NCBI RefSeq assembly: GCF_047663525.1
Contig: NC_092602.1
Location: forward strand, 15,187,501-15,251,500
Direction: 5' to 3'
From: Anas platyrhynchos
Lineage: Eukaryota; Chordata; Aves; Anseriformes; Anatidae
DNA: 64,000 nt
Shown here: positions 12,801 through 27,800 of the stretch, one piece after another
Layout: each line of letters begins with the position of its first letter
How positions within the stretch are numbered: the first letter of the stretch is position 1
The notes under the pieces: generated by a model
What the model was told of the DNA's origin: nothing
Seen by the model: only the letters and a program-made list of their open reading frames with translations
Database searches by the model: none
Program-made: the position numbers and the translations under genes

Positions 12801-15800
12801 AGTATCATATTGAGATGTAACACAAAATTAAGCCTAAAAATCTCCACCTATCATCAGCTGCCTGCCTTAACAGATGAAAGCAGATTCCCAGTTTGTCAGT
12901 GGAGGTTTGGCTTTAGGATAGGAGCTACACAAATGTCCGTTCATGTAATCAATGACAAGAAAACAGAATTCTCCACATTGCTTCTCACACTGTAAATGCA
13001 GCCCTGCTGTACTGAGTACTTATTAAAGCTTTAGTTTAATTTTAAATCCAGTATTATGTCTTGAAGCAGAATGGTCTTCCACTTAACTTTGAACTAGCAA
13101 CTGCACCACTCTAGCCAACAAAAAAGGCTAAAAATGTCTTTCCTAGAAAAGGGTAACACAGCTCTGCCTCCCATCTTGATAAAGCCAGTAAAAAGTATCC
13201 CATGTTATAGCAGCTTGAGATGGAATAGGAAGAGGCAGAAACTGCTGCCTAGCCAATCTCCACTGCATGCAGAGGACACTTCAGTTTAAGCCTTAGTCAC
13301 CTTTAATATGGCGACTGGGGTCCTAAATTAAATGCCACTCTTGCCATGGTTCCTAAAGAGAAAATAACAATCAGAATAACTAAGGGAAAGAAAGAATGGA
13401 AAAAATCCAAACTGATTTTTCCTGTGCTGTCTCATCCCATGACACATTCTGTGCTTCCTTTATTTGGAAGGGAAAGATCGTTTGAGGAACTTTTGCCTTC
13501 ATTTGAGAACCGTCACACCAACAGCTGGGTTTGTGGAAGCTACACATCTACAGCAAAATACCACCTGTGCTTTCCTAATGGACCCATCTCAAGAAATCTG
13601 GCTAAATCCTAGCTTTTACAAGCTAAAGAGGTCATAAATTTTCAAGACATATCAGCATCCATCCCTAGTTCGGATAGTCTCCCGTTACCTGCTGGGAATC
13701 TTAGAGATATCTATCGTTTCTCTTGAGGAGACATATGGAATCACCACCACTTTTTTTATATCTGGAAGCCCTGGAAGGAAGAAAAAATTACTACAATTCA
13801 GTTATACAACTCAAAAGTTTTTTTTGTCCAATTGGATCATAGTGTAATGCCCTAAGGAACAGAGGTAAATCTGATGCATTGAGTATTGGATATAGTTTTA
13901 GCATTTAAGAAAACCTCAAAGTTCTGTTACTTAAGATATGATTTCCTCATTATTGTCAGCCTTTTAAAAATAAAAGCATAAATCATCAAGCTTTAGTGCT
14001 GTAACACCTCTTCAGTTGTTTTCAGCAGCACTTCACATGGGCATAGAAAGACAGCATCACCAATTCTCCTGTTCCCCCACTTACACTGCCAGCTAATTTA
14101 TGCTGATAGCAGTCTCAATGTATTTAAACTAAGCAAGAAAAAGACTTAAAATTATGCAAAAAAAATGCTTTTCACTCATATCAATTCTGCAATTTTAATT
14201 GGGCATAGGAATAGTAGAAAGGAACAGGGACAGCAACAAGCAAAGGTGTCGTTTTCAGCAAAGGTGTCATTTTCAGTGACAGTGCAAGCTTTGAGCGTGC
14301 ACTGAATTACAGTATAAAATTAACGGTATGTAGTGAATGGTATACCTTTTACCACACTCAGGAGCTTTTCCAAGTGGTTATGTTCTTTGCCATTGTACAC
14401 AACAGCTTCAACAGAGAAGATGAGCTTAGGCTGAATTTGGGAAAATCTGTCCAGCACACCCTAAGGACAGAGAAAAACAGGTTAAAAATGAATTGCTAAA
14501 ACAGGAAAATCCACTGGAGGCTTAACATAGGTCTTGTTTTAAGCAAGGAATAAGGATAAGAATTGACAAAATAATTGTTAAAAGACTGCTTGCATGTGTC
14601 CTTCACTCACCCAAGATCTTCAGGGTACAACAGGTTTGTAACCATGGATTTTGTGACCCCCACCATCCATCAACCAGTAACAAAATCACCACAGATCACA
14701 GAACATTCACTGAGGGATCAAGTTTACAAAGCTATCTAACTCAAAATTAATCTTGAGATTTAAATTTATAAACCCATCTAAAGAGAATAAGCACCTAAGT
14801 GAGATGTGGGTAGGAATAAGGCACTTACCTTACTTGAAGTCCCCCAAAATTTTATTTTCATCTTCCCACAGGTGCTCTCTATATGCCCTTGTAATCTGTC
14901 CCCAGTGCTATTTTGACAGTGTACAGAAAAACAGGGAAACAGGGAAAAAAAAGTCTTCTGGAAGATGCATTTACCATACAGCAAGGTGGCGCTTCACATG
15001 AAGTCACACCTTTGCTCTGCAATCATTAGCAAAGGAAGTCGTACCACTGATTTTTACCAGAATGACAAGATATCAAACACATACATGCCACCAACAAAAA
15101 ACTAACAGTTTTTCTAGAACCCCTGGGGCAGGAAACATTCAAATGCTACATTTTTAGGTGTCCACCAGCTAAGACTGTTTCCAGTATTTTACCACAGCTA
15201 TTATCACATTAGAAGAAAACCCTTGTGGCGTTTTCTTTTATTATTTTTTTTCCAGGTACACTGCAAGCAGCAGCTTACCAGAAATGGATCTTTTTGTATT
15301 CAACAGCAAGAAGCAAATCCTTTTAGTAAAAGCTCCCAGCATAGGGTGATGTTCATCCCTTTCTACACGCATTACTTGAAATATTAAGAACTACAAGATG
15401 AGTCAATACTATAAAGTTGTCAGCTAACTGCTTAAGCAGTCTCCTTCTTCCATGCTGCAAAAAATAGACTTTATATGTCTAAAAAATAGACTTTATAGAC
15501 GTCATGTACTTATTCTTCCTATCAGCCTTATTATCTGTCCTGTGCATCATGCTCTACTTTGCAACCAGAATAGAGCCAAATTGGTACCAAACCAAAAAGA
15601 TCAAGACAAAAAGAAAAAAATCACAATCAACACATCTCTGTTAAACTTCTTTCCAAGCTAAGCTGGTCAGGCTTGCAAGAAAGCCTACTGCAGAAGCACA
15701 GGTCCTGCCACAACTACTTCTCCATGTTGCCTCTCCAGGAAAGTTCCCTGACCACCACTGGTAAGGAACAGGGGTGCAACTAAATATAATTAGCAACTGT

Positions 15801-18800
15801 CTCTGCTGAACATCACTTGGACACACTTTCTCTCCTACTGCCTGAAGAAAAATGTTTTCCAGAATACAGAAAAGCATTGACACTTTTCCTCTTCCTTGTT
15901 CACATCCTTAAAAACAAAAAAAAACACCATAACAATGCATTGACACCTAACTATATCAATTACTTTTTAAAAAAATAGGCCCTGAATCAGTTTCAGCAAC
16001 AGAACAGGTTTTCAAGAAACCACTAGTGTATTAACCAACAAACTCAGAAATGTATATTAACTAAAAACATTAGTCTCTAAGGGAATATGAAAGCAAATTT
16101 CCATCTGTCTCTGGTATGTCATCACCCCACTTCTTTGTAATATTTTAAAGAACTGACTAATAAGCCAGTTTACACCAAGTGTCTGTGTGTATACGCTCAT
16201 GCTAAACACAGAGCATATACACCCCAGATCCATGCTGTCTGTTTAAAAAATGAAGACCAATGAGAGGACTAAGGGTACTCTAACAGAATAATGAAATCTG
16301 AAGAGAAGTGTGAATCAGACACAGAGATGACTACAATTCTCAGGGTTTTACTAATCCTGCTAACATACCCTGTTGGATTCATTTGCACTGGCAGGATCAA
16401 ATCCCACAGGGCAGCTTGATTTGATATAAAGGGAATACAAGCAGATGGAACATGTAATTACTAAACTGAACTTTAATCCTACCAGATGGTTCAGCAATGA
16501 ATTGCTTTCATTACAAGCTCAGGTATATCAGATATGGCTCATTCTATTTGATAGGCCTCAAATCCTGTATGAAAAATTTTGCAGGACCCCATGAATGAAG
16601 CTGCATTGACTTTGTGAGGGCTTACCAAAGGCTCCTTACACAGTTCTAAGAGAAGATCTTCTTTTTAAACTAACATATCCAGCAATCTCTTGTGCACAGG
16701 CCAAAAAGAACCAGTTTCTTGTTAGTGTACCTAAATGGATTACAGGGACTGGAGAAACAAAGCAAACGCTGCCAAGGGCAGTATTCTGTGTGGAAGAAAA
16801 CTCACTGGTTCCCTGACAGCAGACATCCTGAATGCTTGCAGAGCCTTTGGACATATGGCATTCAGAGCCTGCAGTGTGTAGGCAGTTCTGAAAAGTGACA
16901 TTTCTAGGATTCACAAAGTATATATATACAATTACATCTGAAATGTTGAAAATGTTCCAGTGTTTCCCAAAACACAAACAAAATCTTCATTTATATTAGC
17001 AGGACAAATGTAAGTGCACAGAAGGAAGAAGACCTACATGTATTCCTTTGGGTGGGAGCCAATATCCCTAAGGACCTCTACAGACCTGTCAAGATTTCAG
17101 GGTTTGAATTCACGTCAACACGTTGCCAAACCAAAGGAGAATAAATGATATTGATGACACTACTGCTCTAAAGCCAAGTTGCATTAAGAAAACTATCACA
17201 AAAAAAGCTGGGGACTGAAAATAACAGCGTATCAACATGGACACAACATACCAGTGCTCTGTAATGTAAGCAAAATGAACAATCTTCCCCCAGATGAGAG
17301 ATCAAATCACATTTCAAAGAAGATACTCCCTACTGTCATTTTCTGAGCAAGCAAAAAATATTTGTAGAACAGATTGATCATTACATGCTGCAATGATTTT
17401 TTAAAAAACATTTTTCTTTCCCAGTGATACAATTTCAACTGTAAACCAACAGAATGCTGCTGCCCTCTAGCGCTAATCCTGAGACAGATCCACACCTTTA
17501 ACCAGCTCCTGGGATTAAAACACGAGATTATGGGTATATACCACCTGAAAATGTGGGTATTTTCTGTGTTCTGCAATACACAAACAATATATTCTTCAAT
17601 GCTTTCATGCTAACTTTTAGATAGTAGAAACATCCAACACTCCATTTTAAAAGTAATTTGCATGTTACTGCTTATGATGTGCTGAAAGCTATGTGAACAA
17701 AGAAGATCCCAAAAATCACCAGGACTACAGGTTGTCTGGAAATCTCCCAACAGAGTTAGCTTAAAATAATGAAACTACTTTGCTGAAAAATCATCACTGA
17801 GAATTGAAAGCACGGGTTTTCATTCAGTTTGCGGTAGCTACAAAAAGAAAACATGATGTGCTTGGCTGTGCCACATGGTGGCAGTAACACTAAAGTGACC
17901 AGAATCCATCTGCCTCTAACTTGTCACTGTCCACCACATTTGTCAAAATAACAACAATAGCTTTTTTGGAATGTCCGACAAGGCTACTCACGTTAATGCC
18001 AAAGTCTGGGGATGTTGAACTCCAGATAGCACCAATACTTGCAGCAGCCAGCATTGCTTCTACTGCATGAATGCTGTTTGGTAAATAACCTGTGGCAGAA
18101 TTTGAATGGTTAAAGATGGAAGAAAACTAGAAAATATCAAAGCTAACAGAAAATATATTCTATACAATAGCCAGTTTACACAGATAAAAAAAGAGAACTG
18201 AATGCTGAAGCATCCTGTAACTCCACAAGTTTGTCACAGCCATACTGCCCTCCTTCAAAGTCTAACCAGTGACACAATCAATTATACAGAATTCCATTTA
18301 TAAAAAGTTGTATCAGATTTTATAACTACAGACTTACTCTCAATTTACAAAAGTTTCTGCTTAATTAATGAGACTTTCAGGATAAGAGGGTGGCACACTG
18401 AAGAGAGGAACTGTCAGACTGAATAGGCTACGTGGAGACTAAGAGCACATGCAGGGCAGCGCATCAAAACGTAGCCATTAGGAAAAGCATCTGGAATAAA
18501 ACAGTATAAATATTCAGCCATGCTTAGAAAGGCAGGGATCTCAAAATAAACCAAATTTGGCTAACTGTTGATCTTGTAAGGTTCTCTTATGCAACCAGGT
18601 CACATCAGAGATGCCTCTCGCATTCCTTCAATACTTTCTGTACTCAGCTATTTACATCACCTGTAGAAAGATAAACGTTTCATTGCTTCCTTAGCAGAAA
18701 TGACAAAGAACACTCTAAACAGATCAGGTGACTTTTACACCTGGCTTCATTCTAATTTTAATCAACATATGACTCAATACACACAGTGCATCTGAAAGCA

Positions 18801-21800
18801 ACAGTCTTTGTGTGAACAGACGTATGAAGGAGGGCAGACAGTTCAAGTTTTTGCTTTACATTTGAAGTCTGTATGTTCAAAAGCAGAGATTCAGCTTTCC
18901 ATGGCTAAACTTTGTCTGGTATACACTGCCAGAATCTTAAACAAACGAGCAAAACCAGCATCTCAGCTGATAAGGAGGGAACATGGTAGGACAAGCCCTT
19001 GAACATTCCTATACAAACGTGGCTCTTCAGATTTATCATCAGCTTGCAGCAAGTTTTCAACATTGAAATTCACTTTATCAAGGTGCACAGACAAAATGAA
19101 ATTCAAGTTAGTCAGTCTTTCAGCGGGTTCAATTTGAACAACTCTCCAGAAAGCCAGCTACATGACTGAGATTGACTCTCATCTTAGCAGAATCCAACCC
19201 ACAAATTAATAAATTGCAACTGAAATTTACACTTAAACTACCTTAAAACTGGTCAAAGATGTGAAATTTCAGATAATTATTTTTAAGCAACTGAAAGATG
19301 TCAGAGTACTTTGAACAGGCCTAATTATTTAGACAACTATTTAGAATTTAGTGTTTGAAAGCAAGTTTAAGTGGCCTTAAAATGCTTCTTAAGCCATTTT
19401 ACAAAACTGTTGCACGCTGGCAGATCCTGGACTTCAGTGCAAGTTGCAGGTGCTGCAGCAGTATCTACCAGGCAGCAAAAACTCACTGGGACAAAAACTC
19501 ACTATGAAAGATATTTACAAAAGTACTTTTAGTGACAGGAACTAAGATCATAGATCTTAATAGAAGTTTGTTATGTTTTAACTTTATCAAGAAGGTACTT
19601 TGCCAGTTAGTCTACACAGCTTGAATATCTATCCTTTTTCAACTTTGAAAAAAGATTATAGAACTATACATTTTTTCTTTATCATGATTCAAAATCCGTG
19701 AAATTGGTTTTTTAAACCAGCTTGATAATTTCAGCTGTGCTTTTGGGAGTAGCAACTTTGAAAAATAGTACTACAATGCATACGCAACAGTTTCTTTAAA
19801 AATCACAACTGAATAAAAAGCCCATACCATGTTAAGATGTAAATTACTCCTGATCTGCATAGTTTGTGGTGTTTTGTTCAGTAAAGTTCTTAAGCACATA
19901 AAGTGCAGCAAAGCCTCTAGCCCATAAAGGCGCATTTATTTTGCTATTTCTTCCCTAGTGTCAATGTTTACAACAAAAAGTAGTACAGTACCACAAAATT
20001 TGTTTTGTTTTGGTGTTTTGTTTTTAAAGAGAAGCCTCCATCCCAGAGCAATAATTTGAAGTATATGAAGCAGCCTAAACCATGGTCGTGTGTGATGGTA
20101 ACTGTTTTTTTTTTTTTTTAACTGATGCCAATTAATTCCAATGAGCATTTCTTGGAGAGGGTTATCAGCAGGCCAGACAACAATGAAAACTAGATGTCTC
20201 TCCAAACTTCAGAACTGGTTGATTACCTTGCTAGAGTTTACAACATCTCTTATATGCAAGTTCTCTTCACTCTTCCTTCAAAAGCCCTCAGGGAAAGTAC
20301 ATAAGTCTGCTTATTATTGCAAACCAGAAAATTAAATCATTATTTCCACTTGTCAGTTGGCTTAGAAGTGGCATTTGAGCATATCATCCGAAACTGCCAA
20401 AAGGTATGAAGCATGTAAGGCAACTTAGTCTGCATTTCTACACCTTTATCTGATCACTGCAGGCATACAGCCTGTTCTTCAGGATTTTCACTTACTTGTC
20501 ATAATGCCCAACACCAAGTAGCACAAATAAAAGTGTGGTTGTTCTACAATGAGATCCATAAAAACAAATGAAAAAACTTTCATGAGAAAACCTGTGACAA
20601 ATCTCTAAGCACTGCAAGTGATATCTTACCAACACTGTATACATTTATATATATATATATTTTTTTTTTTAAGAAGCACTTAGACCCTGATCTGTTCTGG
20701 ACAGCATCTGCAGTCAGTTACAACTTATTTGATCTAGCATATGCTGAAATTAAATTTACATGTTCATTTACACTACAGTACTCAAAATAGGTGAAAACTA
20801 TAGTCTAAAAATTCCTGGTGTAGTCATGTTGTCAAGAGTCTTAATTTCCTCAAAGTGCTGAGAATATGCTCCATGAAAGCATCTAATGCCTCGAAGCACA
20901 ACATGCACTCAAAAGCAGAGGCATCCAACCATTTCTAGTTATCTGAATGAAGAAAACTTTGACCCTGCATTGAAGATTTAGCTCAACCCTTGACAGAATG
21001 CATCCAGACAAATGGAAGTAGGGACCTGTAACTGAAGTACCTTCTCCATGGTTCATACTATTCATCTAGCTCTCAAGCTTAAGAGACCAGACTTCCAAGT
21101 TTCCCTTTCTGATGTTAATGCAAGATTTCATACTGGGAAGATTTTAAAATGGCCATCCTACACAGCATTGCTGTGGCCTGACACTATTAGTAACATGCTA
21201 ATCTTCTTACAAAACTAGCTTTAAAACCCACATAAGCAAGCAGGGCTAAGACAGTTACTATAGATAAAATACCAGCTTTAAACAATGTAATTCATTGACA
21301 TTTTGTTTGGGAGTTTGTGTGTGAACACATGGAGAAGATTAGTTTGTTTCACAGCTGACTTGTAATTGAATGGCTGTAAAAGCTGGTTATAGGATGACAG
21401 AAGCAACATACCTGGAGACTAAAACCACAGGTACTCCCAGCTTTACTTTATTCTTGCTGTAGTCATTGTTATTGGCCAAATAGATGGCTATGGGGAGACC
21501 ACAAGCCCTCCACATTTGGACTTCTGTAGCTTGGATTACGTATTGTATCTGTCTCTTCAACTGTTCAAGCATCACTGACAGCATTAGATGTCTTTAGAAG
21601 AGATGTTTCACTACACATCTGCTTCAGTTATGTTTACTATTAAGTGCTATCTCCTTAGTAATGGAAATGGAAAATTAGGAAGAAACCAAGCTGAAAAAAA
21701 GTGCTGACGCTGCTGCTTGTCCACCCACATTCACCCACCTCCAACTTTAACATACTATTACTGGTATGATATAACTACAAACTGTATTGAACAAACTAGG

Positions 21801-24800
21801 GGATATGTTAAGTACAGTTAAACTTAGAGGCGTTAAAGAACAGAAATTCACAAGAAAACACAGTGCCAATGCTCTTGTTTATAACTCTAACAACTCCAGA
21901 TTTTAAGTGATTTTAAGCAAAAGTGGCAACAAAGGGCATCAGAACCTGGCAGGCTGACTAGGTATTACACAACTAAAACAAAAAGAGTAAAAATATCTCC
22001 CTTCTATTTAAAAGAAGACTTTTCAGAAGTAAAAGCATGCCCCACATTACACTGCTATAAGCTATGTGAAGAATCACCCTTCCTTCTGCCATCTGCTAAG
22101 AGCTTTGGAACAAATTAGGTCCCAATAGATTTTGGCAAGCTTTGGAGAGCCTCATCTTTAGTACCACAAGCGGGTGTATGATTCAAGCTTTCCCACCCAA
22201 CACTTAACATCTCTCCCCCATGTCAATCTGGGATTTGGAGAACAGTCAGTAGTTTCAGCCTCCCACTGTGATGTCACACTTCAGCTCTTCCAAGGACTGC
22301 CAATATCCTCTGGCATAGGAGAGAGATCTATGAAAGAAGTTCAGACCCAACTTAAATGTCTGTGTGTACATAGCTAGATTGCTATACAAAATACAAGATC
22401 TCCTGATTTCTTCCAGATGGAAAGCTGCTCTCCCTAGGTATGGGCAGCTGCCCAAGGCAATGCAATCTGTCAAGGTCAGAAGTCTTGGGCACCAGGGGAG
22501 GGGAAGGGGAACTGTGCAACAGCTCAAGTGTTGGGAGCTGGTACAGGTTCATCTGACTGGGGATTACAAGGAGAGTCTCTCACCAGTCAGAGTTAACAGG
22601 GCAGAGCAAGCTAAAAAAAGATACAAGAATTGCCCATGGTTCATATAATTTTTTTTTTTATTTTTATTTTTTCCCCTCAATCTGTTTGCTGCTTGTTGTT
22701 TGTTTTAACAACAGAAATGTCACTGGATAGCCAGAGACTGTGCCTGCTCATAAAAATCATTGAACGTCAGGGTTCCCACTGGAGTCACACACACATTTTC
22801 TCCTGTGAGAACAGGATGCTGAAGTGCAGTTAAATCCTGACCTTTATGTGTAAGGAAGCACTGACATCAATGATGATTTGTCAACAGAAATTTGGATTGC
22901 TACCTCCTGCAGGTAGTCTGTTAATTTAGTTTTAATTTAGAGGTGAGCCAGCTGCCAAAACAAACAAGATTCAAGAATCAGCTAGCCTCCGGTTGTGCTA
23001 AGCAAAAATGCTCGTTAACTAAAAGGAGCTATTAAAGTTATGAAGACATTATTAGTATGGTTATCACTGACTACATTTCAATAGCATGTTCTCTTCTCCA
23101 GCTACAGAGCACATTTCTCCTCTATATTATACTCTAAGAGCTACTCACCAAATGAGCACAAAATAACACCATTATTTTTGCCTTCTTTTCTAAATGTAGC
23201 ATTTCTAACTGGTTTTGATAAGAGTTCTAGCAGTTAATCAGGTTGTGAACAGAACTTTAATTTGCAAACACAATCTAATGAAGATAAAACTCTTTAACCT
23301 TAACCCAGAATGACCCATTTAATGGGCACGCATCAGATCATACTTAAACATTAATATCAGCTCCACTATCCAGTAGCCCCACTGTACTATCTTCCAGAGA
23401 TAAAAATCTCCGACAAAACCAGTAGTTACTTTTCTGCATTGCTCCACTACATTCTGAGTATATCGCCATGTTATAGTAATTGAAACTGGTACATAGCCTG
23501 CTTCTTGTCACTTACGCATGAGACTTAATCTGTTGTGTTAGCATAACCAGCAATATGCACAGAACTGTTTTGAGATCTCTCATAACTTTTTTTTAAAACT
23601 TATTTACATTTACAAAACAATACAGAGTAGTGTATTAAAGCTCCATAAGCAGTCTGCAACATATTCTTTTTTACACATCCTGAGTAACTTCTTTGCAAAA
23701 AATCACAAAAAAAGGAACACATTAACACATTCAGTGCTCCATGAAGACAGACCGTGTTTACAGAAAACATTAAAAGTGGTCAACAAAAACATGACTGACT
23801 GGTTTCATGATGTCCAGGTTTCTAGTTCTACGAATGATTAGATACTGTTTTGCCAACATCATTGGGGCAAATTTAAAAAAATGCAACCCACTTATCATTT
23901 GATGTATACAGCAGAGGACATAGTAAGCAACACCATACATTTAAGTTCTAAAAACCCAAACTTTGTGGAGCATAAGTCGTCCTATTCATTATTCTGGTTT
24001 TAGACAGAGGCTGTTGCTCCTCAAGAAGTTATCAGTATGAATGTGATAGCGTTACGATTGAAAATGAAACAAAATTAAAGCATCAATTTACTCTTCATTC
24101 AGGCAAGCCTTCCTGACTTGGCTAGATGGTTCATACTACATTAACAATTTGATTCTAATTCTGTGTAGAAAAGGCAAGCCCCTAGTTATGATAATTAAAC
24201 TCTGCAGTTACCAGTTCAGCAGAACACTCATACCACATACATGTAGTATGAGACCTCTTGAGTATATTTTACATCCCCATTTGCGGGTCATATTTACATG
24301 TGCAGTAAAAGATAATAATGCATACCCTTCTGATTTTGAAGGCATTGGCTCAAGTTCTGGTTTGTAACTTGCAGAAAAACAAACCAAGCCGTTTCATCAC
24401 TTCAGGTTTGCACCATATAAAAATTTACACAGACCTAGGATAACTGCCAAATATTGCTCAAGGAACATGTGGTTCCAGTAGTAAGATGGATGAGCACATC
24501 AGCACAACTACCAGGTAGGCGTCAGGGAACTTCAAGGATACTGCAGTTTGGACTTGCACCACACTGACAAAATTACAGAGAATATGTTACAGAGTATGAG
24601 AAGCACAGCTATGGAACAGATCAACTGCAAGATCATAAGCAGCAATTCAGGATGAATGGACTGAAGCCAACTTGAGTAACTCCTGTCTGTGCCCGGACTG
24701 CATACTGTATAAATTGTTTGTAAGACAAAAAACTGTTTATTTGGAAAAGTCTGCACAACAGTCTTATGACAGGACAAAGACCCTTCAATTACTCCAAAAA

Positions 24801-27800
24801 ATACCAAGTTACTACTGAAAGGATAATACAGCTCTAACTGCTAAGCCTAGCACTGGAACAACATAAAAAGTTATCACACTTCAGCTGTTCACTGCCACCG
24901 TTCTGCTGGAAGCCACTACTCCCAAAAGCACTGGTGGCAGAAGGCAGTGTCTAGTCCTCAAGAAATGCAGTTCACAGTGCTGCACATTACCTGGAGCTGT
25001 AGGGACAGTAATCGCCAGCTGGCACCAGAACAAACAGCCTGGGACCATAATTTCCAAGATTGCCAGTGTGAACCTACCCAACCTTGTGAGTCAAGGATCA
25101 ACTAGATGTAAAGTCTCCATCACTTCTGCTTCGATGGAGCACTTAGAGCTTCACAAATTAAGTTGTTTTTTTTTTTTTTTTTTATGTCCCTCTGCAGTGC
25201 TTGAGAACAGGCAGGCTACTCCAGGTTCCTTCCCCCTAGAAGCATACTTCACACAAACCAAAAAGGGATAAGAGCCTTTTCTTTAGAATGTTTCAGTGAA
25301 GCAGTATTTCATAAATACATTTTTATAACTCTACTCATTTGTATATTTTAAGAAAATTTTACCTCCTCTCCTTTAAAAACAAACAAAAAAAAAACTTACC
25401 CACAACTCTGTCTCCCACTTTTACTCCCATCTTCCTCATGGCTGCAGCATACAAAGCTACAGATTGTCTCAGTTCTTCAAAAGTAACTTTCAAGATTTCT
25501 TCTTTCCCTTCCCCTGAGAAAACAAGATTTATTAAAACAACCAAATTCTACACTGCAACCCAGAGTCAGTACAAGTAGCTAATTCTGGAAGGAAAACTTA
25601 TGACTTTCAGTATGTTTTTTTTTTTTTTTTTAAACATCTGTGTTTGCCAGCATACCACAAACCAAATAAACTGAACTGGACTCCATGCACCTCTGAGAGA
25701 TCTGCAGGGTATTTTCATTTTTGTGCTGAATGTCAGATGTTACATAAGATGTTAATAAATCATTCATGAAACAAAATGAACAAAACAAATGTTATGAAAG
25801 ACAAAGTTTGTCATCTTAGAGGCTCTGTACTTCTTCAACTTGACTGCAAAACCACGCAAATCATTGGGCCCATCCTATTTCCAGTATCCAGCATTTCTCA
25901 TGAAAACATGTCAAGAACGTAGCCACAAAAATGCACTGCATGCCCTGGTACAGCAGGTCTTTGAAGAACAGCTCCAGTCATTATTTTCATTAATCAGGGA
26001 ACAGTATTTTTACCATTATATTTCCACCCATGTAAATTTAGATCTACAAGACAGCAGGTGCTGATGGGAAGCAGTACAGAAGTCAATAAAACACATACTT
26101 CATAAGCTGAGCAGGGCAGGTCTAAAAATTCTCTTTTCTGTTGCTCTAGGGGAACGCAGGATTCTGATCTCACTTTGTGATTAAAGACCCTGGGAGAAAG
26201 GAGTTGCAAATAAGAGACTGACAGTGGGAGACTGTACTAAATGAAATTGTTTAGCAAAGTTATGCTTCCATTCCCATGCCCTATTACACCCACAGAGCTC
26301 CCACAGAATCACCCCTAGTGATTTCAGGAACCTGACACAGGTTCTCTAAACACCACTCTGATCTAGCAGTGATTGGTTAATGAAAAATACTCTGACTTAA
26401 GAGAGCCTAAGAAGATTAATTACAGCAGAAGGTCATGAAAAGAGACACAGGTACAGGCCTGTTCCCTGAAGAGAAAGAAGTGTGTTTGCTACTCAGGCAC
26501 TGACATAGTATACACCTGTATCAGCTGAATTTCTCTGTTTGGTATTATCTATTTTTGGTATCATCCACTACAACCCATAACTTCCTAACAGGAAACAAGA
26601 TCTCCAAGAGACAATGTCATCACTTATCAAACCAAAAAACTAACTAAGTTGCTAATATTTCCTTCAATATTTTGAACTGCAAGTATTTAACTCCACTTTT
26701 CCTCAAATTACACACTTAACATTAACAGAAGTCAATCCCATTACAGCTACATACCCTTAGAACTGAGTTACTGATCAGTGTTTGGTTTTCAGCTATTGCA
26801 CAAGATGTATTTAAACAACTACATTGAGGTTTTTCCAATTAAGTAATACTTAAGAAGCTTTTCTAATGACATCAAAATTTGAAAGCTCATCACTTCGAAG
26901 CCAGCTTCGTGTTAGAAGCCTCATTTCTATCCAGCTTCAGCAGAAAGTTCTTATTACATCAAAATCAGGTCATAGATTTTCCTATTCTCTCTAATTTGGA
27001 GTTGTTTTGTATATATATAATCAGAGAAGTTTCTTTCAATATCTCTAAATAGTAAAACAACTGATAAGTTTTTCTTTCAGTGCTAAAATACAAAATACAG
27101 CTCTGCTGTCTTATGTAGCTGTTAAAAACAGTCAGAACAACAGGAATACGCATGTAATTCAACAACTGATCTCCATACCTCAGAAGTCAGAAGCTAGGAC
27201 TTAATACCCGCTCAATCCATCCATGTTTTTGTATAGCTTGTTCTGCTAATAAGCTACGAGGCTGTTTTGTTTATTGTTAAGCTATTACAAAGAATCACCT
27301 CTTGGTCACTATTACAAGGATAAGGCCCGGCAAAAGGGAAGCTCAAAATACAAGTCTGTAGGGCAATGCTCTGATAAACCCGCACAGAGGCTAATCCCAT
27401 CTAACGTATTAGAATATACATATATATATGTTTTAAGTTACCAAAGTTAGCAGATTTATGGAAGGGTCTTAAGAATTACAATCTTCATTATAAGGACACC
27501 TGGATTTTAGTGACTTACACCTTCTCCAGAATAACAACAAAAATAAGTAAGACTGAGCTTCAGAGCTCCAGAAAAGTGGAATTCCAGCTCTCCCATGCAA
27601 GTAACTGTCCTTTCCTTCCTCCCTGCACTGTCACAACTACAGGGAATTCCTACCTATGTCACATGTACTCCTTAGTATTTCTGAGATAAAAGGCATAGGA
27701 AGAGGGTGGGAAGGACTGTATCAAGCAGTGCCAAAATCCTCCCAAAGGCATGTTAGGCAAGTGTTTATGACAAACACAAAATAATAGCTCAAATACTGAG